IMG/VR virus record: IMGVR_UViG_3300028025_003742
Span: 1 to 38,840 of that record
Length of the DNA: 38,840 bases
Reading direction: 5' to 3' (one strand)
From: a virus
Part shown: one piece after another, positions 8,200-16,808 of the stretch
Layout of the letters: every line of letters begins with the position of its first letter
Numbering within the stretch: position 1 is the stretch's first letter
The notes under the pieces: model-generated
Seen by the model: the letters and a program-made list of their open reading frames with translations, nothing else
What the model was told of the DNA's origin: nothing
The model's database searches: none
Made by a program: the position numbers and the translations under genes

Positions 8200-11100
8200 A
8201 TGGCAAAAAAGGTACTGCTGGACACTTACTATACGTTCACTCCAGAAACAAACACTATAGTAATTCCAAGAGTAATTCAAAGAGAAAACTTGATGTTGAT
8301 TACAAATGTAACAACAAACCAAGTAATTTATAACTTCTCCGATCCAGATTTAAATGCCATTTCTTATGTAGTTAAGGGATCCTCGGTTGGCTCTACAACA
8401 ACAATTGTTTTAAATTATTTCTGTGGAGATATGCTTGCTACAGATAAGCTACAGGTCATTTATGACGAGTATGACGAAAAGATTACTCCCTCAGATAACT
8501 TAGTTGATGCTGTTGCAAAAATGAGAGTAGCAGCACCACAGTCCCTGATTGATACTGACTTTGAATATGGAACTCAAGGGAATAAGTGGGAAGCCCTAAC
8601 ACTTACACACAACTACGCATCGTTTTTTAGTAAGGGAACTGGTGGAAACTCTCTTGAGATTTTAGATATTGCTGCATTTGCACCAAGCACGAATGCAAGG
8701 GTAAAGTCAAATATTGGTGTCGTAACAGCATCTGCTCATGGTCTTGCAACAAATGACGTAGTAAGCGTACAGGAAACTACAAACAATAATGCTGAAGGAA
8801 CATTTGCAATTACAGTTCCATCTTCTCTTGTTTTTTCAGTAAATACTACAACTGACCTTTTAACTTCAGCAGCAGCACACGGTCTTTTTCAAGGACAACC
8901 AATCATCTTTAGTGGAATTGGTGGTGCAGCTGGTGCAGCAAATTCAGTAAGTTTTGCTGCAGATAAAATTTACTATGTTGATGTTCAATCAGCTACAACA
9001 ATTAAATTATACGATGCCCCACTTCTTGCCACAAGATACCTAGTTGATTTTACAACAGCTGGGTCTGGGCTTACTACAGATGTTGCAAAAATGTTTTCTT
9101 ACCTAGCAAAAGCAAGAGTTCCTTCAGGAAGCATTTTAGACGGAACACTGACAACCATTACTGGAGGTGGCGTATTTGACAACGCCCACATTCCTGGTGG
9201 AGTGGACGGATCTTATGACACCTTTAGTGTTACTGGAGATTCTGGAGGAACATCAAATTTTGTAATTTCTACTACAGAGCCACATGGACTTGTTCCAGGA
9301 ACACCAATTTTAATTAATGGTGTAACAACTATTGGAGGTGCAGCAGGAGATGGAGTTACAAATGATTTTGCAACAAACCTTAATGGATCTTGGCTGGTAG
9401 AAGTTGTTCCAACACCAACCCAGCTTAGCCTAAAAAGAACAATTAGTGCAGCAGCACCATTTGCAACTGGTACAGTAAATTCAAATGCACTTTTAGTATG
9501 TAAACCAGAGTCTTATATTCAACATACTAGTCATAATGGTGGAGTTCAGCTAAGCACAGTAAATAACGTAACTGGAATTCAGCAAATTCGTCAAACAAGA
9601 AAAACTTTTAGATATCAATCTGGTAAAGCTATCCAATTTTCAACAGGTGCAAAGTTTACCCCTAGCTACGATATTCAAAGTATTAAATCAGACGTTCAAA
9701 GTGGTACAGCAACAATTATTGTAACAACTGTTCAAGATCATGGATTACAGTACGGCTCTAGAGTTAAAGTTGAAGGTATTGAAGTAATTGGTGGAGATGT
9801 GAATCCTTATAATGGAGACTTCCTAGTTAAGGGTGTTATTAATCAAAATACATTTACATATTCTACAACAATTACTCCCTCGTTTGTTTATCCAACAAAT
9901 ATGAATCCATCTGGTGAAAATTCGGTAGTCACTGTTTCTTCTTGGGCAGGAGCATGTACAAGGGTTGGCTTATACAATGAAATGAATGGCATATTCTTTG
10001 AATATGATGGTGAAAAGCTTTGGGCTTGTAAAAGATCGTCTAATAAGCCATTGTATGGAACAATCGCTGCGGTAAATCAATCTAATTTAATAACTGGAAC
10101 TGATACCAGATTTACAAAGCAACTTATTGTTGGAGACAATATTGTCATTAAGGGTCAGGTATATAGAGTTTTATATATTGATTCAGATAGGCAGCTAAGA
10201 GTTTCTCCTGCTTATAGAGGTATAAACGTTTCTGCATCCAAATTTTATAAAGTTCAAACAACAAGAGTTTCTCAAGATGAGTTTAACTTAGATAGATTAG
10301 ATGGAACAGGTCCATCAGGATACATTTTAGACGCAACAAAAATGCAGATGGTATACATTGACTATACATGGTATGGCTCAGGATTTATTCGCTTTGGAAT
10401 GAGAATGATTAATGGAGACATTGCATATTGCCATAGAATGCCAAATAATAATATAAATACTCAGTCTTATATGCGTTCTGGAAACCTTCCTGCAAGATAT
10501 GAAGTAAATCATTATGCTCCCAGAACAAAGTTACTTGCTGGAACAGATAGCACAACGGCAGTACCTAATTCGCAAGACCTTCCAGGAAAAACCTTAGACT
10601 CTTCAGATCAAGTTTTGTATGTACAAGATATAACTGGATGGAGAACGGTTTCCCCATCTAAAAGTAATACTGAAACAATTGGATACCTTTTGGTTGAAAA
10701 AAATGGTCCAAGTCCTCAGAGTGAAATTATGGGTTATACCTCAGTTGGCTCTTATAACGCTACAGTTGGTGGATATCCAATTTCAGTTATAAGAAATCAA
10801 AAACAGCCACTAATTATTGGAAGCTATGATGGACCAGGTACAGTAACAACAAGTACAACGAGCACAACAGTAAGCGGATCATCAACATCGTTTACATCTT
10901 TAAATATTGGAGATTTAATTTATTTATCTAATGGTGTTAAGCTTGGGGAAGTTTCAAGCATTACTAGCGATACAGCAGTTGTATTAACTGCAGTGCCACC
11001 AGTAAATCCAATAGTTGGAAACGATAATCTTCCGCAAGGATATACTGCAGAACAATACAGAGTAGTTCAAGTTTCAAAACTTTCTACAACAGGTAATGTT

Positions 11101-12129
11101 CAAACATTCCTTCCAGATTCTTCTGTGCCAGGATCGCTTTATCAAGCATTGTCAGGAGTTAGTGTTAGCACTGCAACACAGTCAGTATTTACCGTTCCAG
11201 CAGGTACAACTTTAGATACTAGAGCAGTTGCTGGAACTAGGGTAGATGTTACAGACGCAAACACAACAACTCTTAATACTACAACGCCATACTATATAGC
11301 ATCACCAAACTTTGGGTCTGGAACATTTAAACTAAATACAGATTATACCGCTGCCCTTGCTGGAACTGGTCTTAACTTTGCATCAACTACAACAACAGCA
11401 AGTTTAACAATTGCAGCAACAGAGCAAGTTTCTGTCAGAGTTATTACGCAAAGCTGTGCCCCTTCTCTTAGTCACTGGGGATCTTCTGTAATTATGGACG
11501 GAGGATATGACAACGATAGAGGAGTTCTATTTAATGCTAGAATGAAAAGATCTTTAACTCTTGCATCAAATGCAACTAGACCGCTAGTAAGTATTAGAAT
11601 TTCTCCTTCTGTAGATAACGGAATTGGAAGAAACTTTGGAAAGAGAGAAATTGTCAATACAATGCAGTTGGTTTTAAATCAATTAGAGATTCTTGGAACT
11701 GGACCGTTTTTAATTGAAGGAATTTTTAATCCAACTACCCTTGCTGATGCAACAATGACAGGGGCACAGGCTTACCCATTATGCTGGGAAACATTTAAGG
11801 TAGGGTCTGGTTCCTTAGCCCAACTGTTATTCCATGATAATACTGGAACTGGAACTGGAACAATTTCTTCACCAACTGGAACATATTCTGGTGGAGATAC
11901 TATATTCTCATTCTATACAGATAACTCAGGTGGAAGCAATCTTGGAACAACAAGATATGACCTTAACTCCATTAAGGAGCTAGGAACATCAATTCTTAGC
12001 GGTAATGGTAGCACAAAGACTCCAGGATATCCTAATGGACCAGATATCCTAACTATTGTTGCAACAAATGTTGGATCTTCTAGTGCTATTGTTAGTGCAA
12101 GAATGTCATGGTCTGAAGCACAAGCATAG
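8200..12129 (+). CDS. Very large virion structural protein / tail fibre
   Basis: 1309 residues, the longest gene in the window, with an AGGAGA ribosome site 8 bases upstream. The N-terminal segment around residues 100-140 (RVAAPQSLIDTDFEYGTQ) matches a hallmark stretch I know from structural proteins of T4-like aquatic phages. At least four HGL-type modules follow between residues ~170 and 560 (ASAHGLATNDVVSV, AAHGLFQGQPIIF, EPHGLVPGTPILING, DHGLQYGSRVKVEG). The middle and C-terminal parts are unique (LWACKRSSNKPLYGT, WYGSGFIRFGMRM). No catalytic motif is seen. It is probably a fibre or baseplate wedge component; the exact place in the virion is unknown. Confidence 0.65.
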   Translation: MAKKVLLDTYYTFTPETNTIVIPRVIQRENLMLITNVTTNQVIYNFSDPDLNAISYVVKGSSVGSTTTIVLNYFCGDMLATDKLQVIYDEYDEKITPSDNLVDAVAKMRVAAPQSLIDTDFEYGTQGNKWEALTLTHNYASFFSKGTGGNSLEILDIAAFAPSTNARVKSNIGVVTASAHGLATNDVVSVQETTNNNAEGTFAITVPSSLVFSVNTTTDLLTSAAAHGLFQGQPIIFSGIGGAAGAANSVSFAADKIYYVDVQSATTIKLYDAPLLATRYLVDFTTAGSGLTTDVAKMFSYLAKARVPSGSILDGTLTTITGGGVFDNAHIPGGVDGSYDTFSVTGDSGGTSNFVISTTEPHGLVPGTPILINGVTTIGGAAGDGVTNDFATNLNGSWLVEVVPTPTQLSLKRTISAAAPFATGTVNSNALLVCKPESYIQHTSHNGGVQLSTVNNVTGIQQIRQTRKTFRYQSGKAIQFSTGAKFTPSYDIQSIKSDVQSGTATIIVTTVQDHGLQYGSRVKVEGIEVIGGDVNPYNGDFLVKGVINQNTFTYSTTITPSFVYPTNMNPSGENSVVTVSSWAGACTRVGLYNEMNGIFFEYDGEKLWACKRSSNKPLYGTIAAVNQSNLITGTDTRFTKQLIVGDNIVIKGQVYRVLYIDSDRQLRVSPAYRGINVSASKFYKVQTTRVSQDEFNLDRLDGTGPSGYILDATKMQMVYIDYTWYGSGFIRFGMRMINGDIAYCHRMPNNNINTQSYMRSGNLPARYEVNHYAPRTKLLAGTDSTTAVPNSQDLPGKTLDSSDQVLYVQDITGWRTVSPSKSNTETIGYLLVEKNGPSPQSEIMGYTSVGSYNATVGGYPISVIRNQKQPLIIGSYDGPGTVTTSTTSTTVSGSSTSFTSLNIGDLIYLSNGVKLGEVSSITSDTAVVLTAVPPVNPIVGNDNLPQGYTAEQYRVVQVSKLSTTGNVQTFLPDSSVPGSLYQALSGVSVSTATQSVFTVPAGTTLDTRAVAGTRVDVTDANTTTLNTTTPYYIASPNFGSGTFKLNTDYTAALAGTGLNFASTTTTASLTIAATEQVSVRVITQSCAPSLSHWGSSVIMDGGYDNDRGVLFNARMKRSLTLASNATRPLVSIRISPSVDNGIGRNFGKREIVNTMQLVLNQLEILGTGPFLIEGIFNPTTLADATMTGAQAYPLCWETFKVGSGSLAQLLFHDNTGTGTGTISSPTGTYSGGDTIFSFYTDNSGGSNLGTTRYDLNSIKELGTSILSGNGSTKTPGYPNGPDILTIVATNVGSSSAIVSARMSWSEAQA

Positions 12130-12138
12130 GAGTAAATT

Positions 12139-12498
12139 ATGGCTGTAGATAAAGTTCTACATAATTATAGAACACCGTTAAGAACCTCATACCTAACATC
12201 TGCTAGAGGAATTACAGTAGATTCTTTTGATAAGGTTGGGGTATTAATAAGTAATTCTGCAGGTGTTTTAAGTAACCTAAATTTTGAAAATCAATCAAAT
12301 TATTATTTAAGTAATGATGGAACTAATGTTGTTTGGAAAAAACCCACATGGCTAGAAACAGCAGCACCCTCCCCAACAACAAGACTAAGTGGAGCATCAA
12401 TTACGCTACCATCAGAATATAGAAGGATCACGATATCCCAGAATTCACCACAGTCATACGATGGTGCTGAAGGAGATATCTGGCTTACGTTCTTGTAA
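12139..12498 (+). CDS. Small tail-region protein
   Basis: 119 residues with a good AGGAG ribosome site 7 bases before the ATG. The pattern is VGVLISNSAGVLSNL, then YLSNDGTNVVWKKP, then a short C-terminal domain ending in GAEGDIWLTFL. The ending resembles the C-terminal strand motif (P...GxxGDIWxxY/F) common in short phage fibre or fibre-tip proteins. Its stop overlaps the start of the next gene (TAATG). Function is inferred from position only. Confidence 0.5.
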   Translation: MAVDKVLHNYRTPLRTSYLTSARGITVDSFDKVGVLISNSAGVLSNLNFENQSNYYLSNDGTNVVWKKPTWLETAAPSPTTRLSGASITLPSEYRRITISQNSPQSYDGAEGDIWLTFL

Positions 12499-14267
12499 TG
12501 GGTATCAAAGCAAGAGCCAAAAAATCAGATATTAGTTTTTGGCAAGACGCAACAGAATTTAAAGCAAAGGTTCAAAATGGCTGGAGACCAGTAATTTATG
12601 GTGCAGTAAAGGTTAACGGTAACTGGGAACCATTTTTTACAAATGGAGTTAAAAGATTTAGAGAAACCCATACAAACGATACAATAACTTTTACTTGGGA
12701 TCAAATATCTGGAGTGACAAATTATCAGTTTTGGGTATCTGAAAAAGAATATGGATCATCATCATTAACTTTTGTAAAGTATGCAGATATAACTCCAACA
12801 CTGTCTGCAGGAAAACACACCTACACATATACAACTGAAAGAGAAAAAGATTATTATTTTTACATAGTTCCATTAATTGGAACAACTCCAGGAAATAGGT
12901 CTGGATACATTTACAGAAGAAGTCCTGTTGGTCCTCCACCGCCAATTACAGACTTGCAGCTAATTTCAAATGATCCTAAAACTGGTTCGTTTAGAATGCA
13001 GTGGACAAATGATAGTAGATATAATCCTGCAGGGTATAGGTACTATGATGATGGTGGTTCACCCTACCAATATACTGTAACTGGAGTATCTGGTCAAAAT
13101 AAAGTTATTGCAAAAAATCAGCTAGGTGTTAATACCGTAACTGGTATATCCGTAGGGTGGGGTGTTTCTGGTACGGGAATTGCAACTGGTGCAACAATTG
13201 TAAGTATAAACCCAACAACAAGAGAGTTGACCTTATCTGCAAACAATACTGGAACAGTATCTGGATATATAATTTTTTATCCACCAATTGTATTTAAAAA
13301 CAACTTTAGTTCAAGCGATGCAACATACATAAAAAGCATTGCAAGTGCAGCAAACGTAGAGTACAAAGTAAAAATTCAAGCATTTAATCTACTTGGTGAA
13401 GGAAGTGGGCTATCAAATCAAATTGAATATCAGTATACTCCAATTTCATATAATAGTTTATTTAGAACATCTTTAACTGGAACAGTAACTGGCTGGAACA
13501 CTTTAAATTTAACTTGGACAGCAGATTCGGCAAATGTGGATCGCTACGATATTCTATATACCACTGGAACAGTTTATACACCACTTGTTTCAAATATTCC
13601 AGGAAGCTCTAATTCAAGATCAGTATCTCTTCCAAATGCAAGCACTACATATAAAATAAAACTAGTTGCTTATGGAAAAGCATTAAATGGAGTTGTTTGG
13701 AGACAAAGCCCAGTTGAATCTACAAGAATTGTAAACTTTACAACTGGAACTCCTGCATCAAGCTCTACAACAAGAACAAATGGAACTGACACTTTAAATT
13801 ATACTGGAACATCAAGAAGAAGAGTAACCATAACGGTAATTCAACAAAGATTATTTAGACCATCACTTGGATTTTACTGGGTTGATCTTAGTAGAAATAC
13901 AACTACTGCAATAGAAAGTGTATCTTATAGCGAGGGTGGACTTTACGACACTACTCAAAATAGAGATCCAGCCAATAGTAATGTATATTATCCTATTTCT
14001 GCAACCAGAAGATATTATTTCTTAATAGACTACGATAGTTATGTATCAAATTATAGCGAAAATTATAGCAATACATGGAATATTGATTCTGTTCTTCAAG
14101 ATCCAAGCTACGGTGGAAGAAGAGATACCACAATTGCATCGGGAAACAATGTGAGATCTACAGTTTCTGGTGGAACCAGAAGATCTAAAATTACAACATC
14201 ATATCACTACAACACCACAACTACAATAGTTGCAGTAAATGGAACCATTACATATACTGCAAATTAG
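12498..14267 (+). CDS. Fibronectin-III-type tail protein
   Basis: 589 residues, translationally coupled to the gene before. The N-terminal ~50 residues include WRPVIYGAVKVNGNWEPFF. Three Fn3-like beta sandwiches follow: residues ~55-140 (ITFTWDQISGVTNYQFWV), ~147-310 (FRMQWTNDS, then YKVKIQAFNLLGEG) and ~320-415 (LNLTWTADSANVDRYDILY). The second is enlarged by a ~70-residue insertion (about 191-262) related to a module in the fibre gene at 2009. The C-terminal ~170 residues are Thr/Ser/Tyr-rich. Fn3 domains in phage tails are usually surface-exposed adhesion or spacer domains. Confidence 0.65.
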   Translation: MGIKARAKKSDISFWQDATEFKAKVQNGWRPVIYGAVKVNGNWEPFFTNGVKRFRETHTNDTITFTWDQISGVTNYQFWVSEKEYGSSSLTFVKYADITPTLSAGKHTYTYTTEREKDYYFYIVPLIGTTPGNRSGYIYRRSPVGPPPPITDLQLISNDPKTGSFRMQWTNDSRYNPAGYRYYDDGGSPYQYTVTGVSGQNKVIAKNQLGVNTVTGISVGWGVSGTGIATGATIVSINPTTRELTLSANNTGTVSGYIIFYPPIVFKNNFSSSDATYIKSIASAANVEYKVKIQAFNLLGEGSGLSNQIEYQYTPISYNSLFRTSLTGTVTGWNTLNLTWTADSANVDRYDILYTTGTVYTPLVSNIPGSSNSRSVSLPNASTTYKIKLVAYGKALNGVVWRQSPVESTRIVNFTTGTPASSSTTRTNGTDTLNYTGTSRRRVTITVIQQRLFRPSLGFYWVDLSRNTTTAIESVSYSEGGLYDTTQNRDPANSNVYYPISATRRYYFLIDYDSYVSNYSENYSNTWNIDSVLQDPSYGGRRDTTIASGNNVRSTVSGGTRRSKITTSYHYNTTTTIVAVNGTITYTAN

Positions 14268-14270
14268 TAC

Positions 14271-14299
14271 TAGACAATAAATTCACATTGTGCTACAAT
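14271..14299 (+). promoter_or_regulatory. Sigma-70-like promoter before the coiled-coil gene
   Basis: TAGACA (14271-14276), a 17-base spacer and TACAAT (14294-14299) with an upstream TGC giving an extended -10. It lies in the gap after the tail block and would drive the two small genes at 14321 and 14481. Confidence 0.6.
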
Positions 14300-14320
14300 A
14301 TAGAAAACGAAAGGTAAAAA

Positions 14321-14491
14321 ATGTCAACCACACTAGAATTAGTAGTTCAAGAACTACAGAACCGTATTGGTCAAATTACAAGCCAGTATGAAACACAGTT
14401 AGCCGTTTTAAAGGCACAGGCAACTGAAGCTCTTCAGGCTAAGGATGTAGAAATTGCTTCTTTAAAGGAAACCAAGGAAGATGCCAAGTAG
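14321..14491 (+). CDS. 56-residue coiled-coil protein
   Basis: Starts with ATG preceded by AAAGG. The product (MSTTLELVVQELQNRIGQI and onward) is almost entirely helical with heptad spacing of Leu, Ile and Val and many Gln, Glu and Lys, which fits a short coiled coil. It overlaps the next gene by 11 bases. It has its own promoter. No family is recognised. It may be a small oligomerising structural or scaffolding protein. Confidence 0.6.
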   Translation: MSTTLELVVQELQNRIGQITSQYETQLAVLKAQATEALQAKDVEIASLKETKEDAK

Positions 14492-14924
14492 ATTAACGGA
14501 TGGGCTTCCCATCACCACTGAGTGGCTTAATAGCCTTGTAGATGCAATTCAAGATTTAACACCCTCTACAGAAGCAGCAGTAATTAGACCAGTAATTTAT
14601 ACTGGCAGTGTTCTTGGACCAAGTGCAAGTTTGCAAATTGAAGCTGGTCAGCATACTGGTGTAGCAACGGGTGGAACAGACGAATATGAGTCAACTATTA
14701 CATTCAACACTCCATTTAAAGATAATAATGTAGTAGTTGTTGTTACGCCAACATTTGTTAGTCAAGGCACAAGAAGAAATAGACCATTTAAAGCATCAGC
14801 TTCTGTAGGTTTAATTACAAACTCAAAGTTTGAATGCACCATATCTTTAGTAAGTGACACAATGGAGTTTAATGTTGGAAAACAAGTAACGTTTAACTAT
14901 CTTGCCATTGGTAAAAGAGCATAA
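14481..14924 (+). CDS. Small beta-rich tail protein, H-type-lectin-like
   Basis: 147 residues; AAGGA lies a few bases before the ATG, inside the preceding gene. A short helical start (LPITTEWLNSLVDAIQDL) resembles fibre-attachment segments. The rest is beta-rich: TITFNTPFKDNNVVVVVTP, then FECTISLVSD, then VTFNYLAIGKRA. The pattern of an F-x-x-P-F strand, a central strand pair and a terminal aromatic-x-A-I-G strand is like that of H-type lectin domains in phage tail proteins. This is a fold-level resemblance only. Receptor or glycan binding is inferred. Confidence 0.5.
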   Translation: MPSRLTDGLPITTEWLNSLVDAIQDLTPSTEAAVIRPVIYTGSVLGPSASLQIEAGQHTGVATGGTDEYESTITFNTPFKDNNVVVVVTPTFVSQGTRRNRPFKASASVGLITNSKFECTISLVSDTMEFNVGKQVTFNYLAIGKRA

Positions 14925-14931
14925 ATAACTA

Positions 14932-14960
14932 TTGTTAAAAATTATCTATTCTGATACAAT
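14932..14960 (+). promoter_or_regulatory. Promoter for the metallophosphoesterase gene
   Basis: TTGTTA (14932-14937), 17 bases, TACAAT (14955-14960). It sits in the 88-base gap between 14924 and 15013, the boundary between tail genes and non-structural genes. Confidence 0.5.
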
Positions 14961-15012
14961 TGAATTTAATATCTGTACTTAACATAGAATTACACAAATA
15001 GAAAGGTCAGAA

Positions 15013-15822
15013 ATGACTAACGATTTAAAATGGATGCTGTCTTCTGACCAGCAATTTCCCTATCAAGACGATAAGATGATTGAATTATGGTTTAAGGTCA
15101 TGCGTTGGTTTAAGCCAGATGTGGTTGACTATTTAGGCGATACAGACGATCAGGCTTGCTATAGCAAGTATACAGAGGGACGCTCAGCAGAGTTTTTAAA
15201 GATGCATAAGGATGATAACGGAAACGCAATCATGCCCCTTATGAAGCATGAGGCAAAACTAGCAAGAGATTTTTATACTAAGACTCGTAAAGTGGCAAAA
15301 AATGCACAGCTATTCTCAGCACTAGGTAATCACGATATCCGTGTATTTGAATACATTGACAAGAAGCTCCCAGAGTATGTTGAGGCAACAACGCCAGAGG
15401 CACTATGGAATCTTGATAGTCTTGGATATGAATACATCTATTACAATGAGCCTCCTGCACATCGTTTTGGTGACATTCACGTTCACCACGGAAATGCTAT
15501 CTCACAAAATGCAGGTGAATCAGTTCGTAAGGATGTGGATAACTTTGGCGTATCTCTTATTCGTGGTCACTCACATCGTGCAGGTGTTTACTTCAACACC
15601 TATGAACTTCGTAATGGCGGTCTAGGAGAAACACTTCGTGGCTATGAAATTGGTCATATGTGTGATGAAAAGTCTACTGGAATGATGTACACTAATAACC
15701 ATAATTGGCAAAAAGCATTTGCTATTGCCCACATTGAAAACGGAAATTATCCACACATTCAATTGGTTCATGTGTCACCAGACTATTCATGCATTGTAGA
15801 TGGAAAACTGTTTAAGGTATAA
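15013..15822 (+). CDS. Calcineurin-like metallophosphoesterase
   Basis: 269 residues, AAAGG ribosome site. The metal-binding motifs of the calcineurin-like phosphoesterase fold are in order: SDQQ (D12, with Q where the classical D-x-H has His, a change I associate with phage members), LGDTDD (D43), GNHD (N106-H107-D108), HHGN (H158-H159) and GHSH (H186, H188). The family cleaves phosphomono- or diesters with two metal ions. Phage members have been linked to nucleotide or DNA processing, but the substrate is unknown here. It is the first non-structural gene after the tail block and uses CGT for arginine more than the AGA-rich tail genes do. Confidence 0.85.
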   Translation: MTNDLKWMLSSDQQFPYQDDKMIELWFKVMRWFKPDVVDYLGDTDDQACYSKYTEGRSAEFLKMHKDDNGNAIMPLMKHEAKLARDFYTKTRKVAKNAQLFSALGNHDIRVFEYIDKKLPEYVEATTPEALWNLDSLGYEYIYYNEPPAHRFGDIHVHHGNAISQNAGESVRKDVDNFGVSLIRGHSHRAGVYFNTYELRNGGLGETLRGYEIGHMCDEKSTGMMYTNNHNWQKAFAIAHIENGNYPHIQLVHVSPDYSCIVDGKLFKV

Positions 15823-15823
15823 T
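15794..15823 (+). promoter_or_regulatory. Possible promoter at the end of the phosphoesterase gene
   Basis: TTGTAG (15794-15799), 18 bases, TATAAT (15818-15823), overlapping the stop codon of the phosphoesterase gene and 19 bases before the next ATG. The -35 is poor, so confidence is low. Confidence 0.35.
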
Positions 15824-15842
15824 CGTATGCTATCATTTAACA

Positions 15843-16034
15843 ATGAAATGCATAAGATGTGGCGGAAGGGTTCTAATTGATAGAGTCTTTACTAGCGAAA
15901 CCTATCTTGAGCTATTCTGCTTTCTATGTGGTAAAAGATGGGAGCTTAGCCACCCTCAAAATAAGGGAGGGTTTGCTTTATGGCTATGGAAAATAGAAAA
16001 GAAGTACTTGACCCAATCGTCAACAAAAAGCTAA
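15843..16034 (+). CDS. Small zinc-ribbon protein
   Basis: 63 residues. CIRC near the N-terminus and CFLC about 25 residues later form a four-cysteine zinc ribbon. The C-terminal part is basic and overlaps the next gene by 55 bases in another frame. No strong Shine-Dalgarno is seen. The role is unknown; small ribbons in phages often bind nucleic acid or host polymerase. Confidence 0.6.
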   Translation: MKCIRCGGRVLIDRVFTSETYLELFCFLCGKRWELSHPQNKGGFALWLWKIEKKYLTQSSTKS

Positions 16035-16522
16035 AACTGGATCGTACTGGAAACATATTTTTTCTTAATGGAGATCTTCATAGATTAGTTAGAAAAAGTG
16101 CAGCACAAAATATTTGTTATGCATTAAACTTTAAAACTAACACTATCAATAAATATACATACAAAGACTATAAGGCTTTTAAAAAGAAAGCCTACACAAT
16201 ATCTGAGGTAGCCCAGGTTCTTAGAAGGCATATAGATAGAATCAGACGTGCAATGTATAGCGGAGAGGTTAAAAAGCCGTTCCTGGTGGAGTATGGAAAT
16301 AGAACTGGTGTATACTACTTTTCGGAAGAAGACATTTACGAGTATAGAGAATACTTTGCCAATGTTCATCGTGGTAGACCCAGACATGACGGTATAGTCA
16401 TTCCAAAGAATGTCCCAACCATCGCTGAGGTAGATGCAATAATTGGAAGCAAGCCAGTCTTATACATAAGAACAAAAGAAGGAAATTTTGTCCCAGTATG
16501 GAGACAAGAAGAATTTGAATAA
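15980..16522 (+). CDS. MerR/excisionase-like HTH DNA-binding protein
   Basis: 180 residues. AGGGAGGG ends 8 bases before the ATG, which supports this start despite the 55-base overlap with the zinc ribbon gene. Residues ~71-118 form a winged-helix HTH of the MerR/helix-turn-helix-17 type (YTISEVAQVLRRHIDRIRR, then a wing ending in VYYFSEEDIYEYRE). This is followed by a basic RGRPRH patch (131-136) like an AT-hook. It sits just before the replication block and upstream of an 18-base palindrome, so it is a candidate regulator. Lysogeny functions are not implied. Confidence 0.7.
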   Translation: MAMENRKEVLDPIVNKKLKLDRTGNIFFLNGDLHRLVRKSAAQNICYALNFKTNTINKYTYKDYKAFKKKAYTISEVAQVLRRHIDRIRRAMYSGEVKKPFLVEYGNRTGVYYFSEEDIYEYREYFANVHRGRPRHDGIVIPKNVPTIAEVDAIIGSKPVLYIRTKEGNFVPVWRQEEFE

Positions 16523-16527
16523 ACGTG

Positions 16528-16556
16528 TTGACAATTTTACAATAATCTGCAATAAT
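16528..16556 (+). promoter_or_regulatory. Promoter of the replication block
   Basis: Perfect TTGACA (16528-16533), 17-base spacer, AATAAT (16551-16556). It begins 6 bases after the HTH gene and precedes the gene at 16587. The -10 is embedded in an 18-base palindrome. Confidence 0.6.
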
Positions 16557-16564
16557 TATTGCAG
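16547..16564 (+). promoter_or_regulatory. 18-base perfect palindrome over the -10 (operator candidate)
   Basis: CTGCAATAATTATTGCAG is a perfect palindrome centred at 16555.5. It covers the whole -10 and reaches the expected start point at about 16563. A dimeric repressor bound here would occlude RNA polymerase. The CAATAAT half is also present at 16540-16546 in direct orientation. Confidence 0.6.
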
Positions 16565-16586
16565 TGATCAATAGAAGAGAGTCGTA

Positions 16587-16808
16587 ATGGTAGAAAAGAA
16601 AGTAACCTTAGACCCAACAAAGGTAAAAGTAGAATTAAAGTGGGTAAGAAATTTAGGTAACTACGAGAGCATCCACATTGACATTGGTGTTGAAGACCAT
16701 GTTCGTGACATTGATGCTAACACAGACGTAGCCGTTGATCGTGTATATGATTTTGTTTTATCAAAACTAATTGAAAAGGTTAGTAAGATTGAGGACGATC
16801 TAGGGTGA
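16587..16808 (+). CDS. Conserved-looking small protein, function unknown
   Basis: 73 residues, AGAGAG ribosome site. It begins with a KKVTLDPTKVKVELKWVRN beta segment, followed by an acidic region and a C-terminal helix (VYDFVLSKLIEKVSKIEDD). It is the first gene of the replication transcript. Its stop overlaps the GTG of the next gene, so the two are probably coupled. No family is recognised. Confidence 0.6.
   Translation: MVEKKVTLDPTKVKVELKWVRNLGNYESIHIDIGVEDHVRDIDANTDVAVDRVYDFVLSKLIEKVSKIEDDLG

Noticed and set aside
11848-11867. ACTGGA tandem repeats in the large tail gene as a variable locus
   Set aside because: Only about three units, encoding ordinary Thr-Gly residues; similar short runs occur widely in these Thr/Gly-rich genes.
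15980-16522. Excisionase of a temperate phage
   Set aside because: The HTH resembles excisionases, but there is no integrase, repressor or attachment-like repeat in the window, and it lies at a replication promoter.
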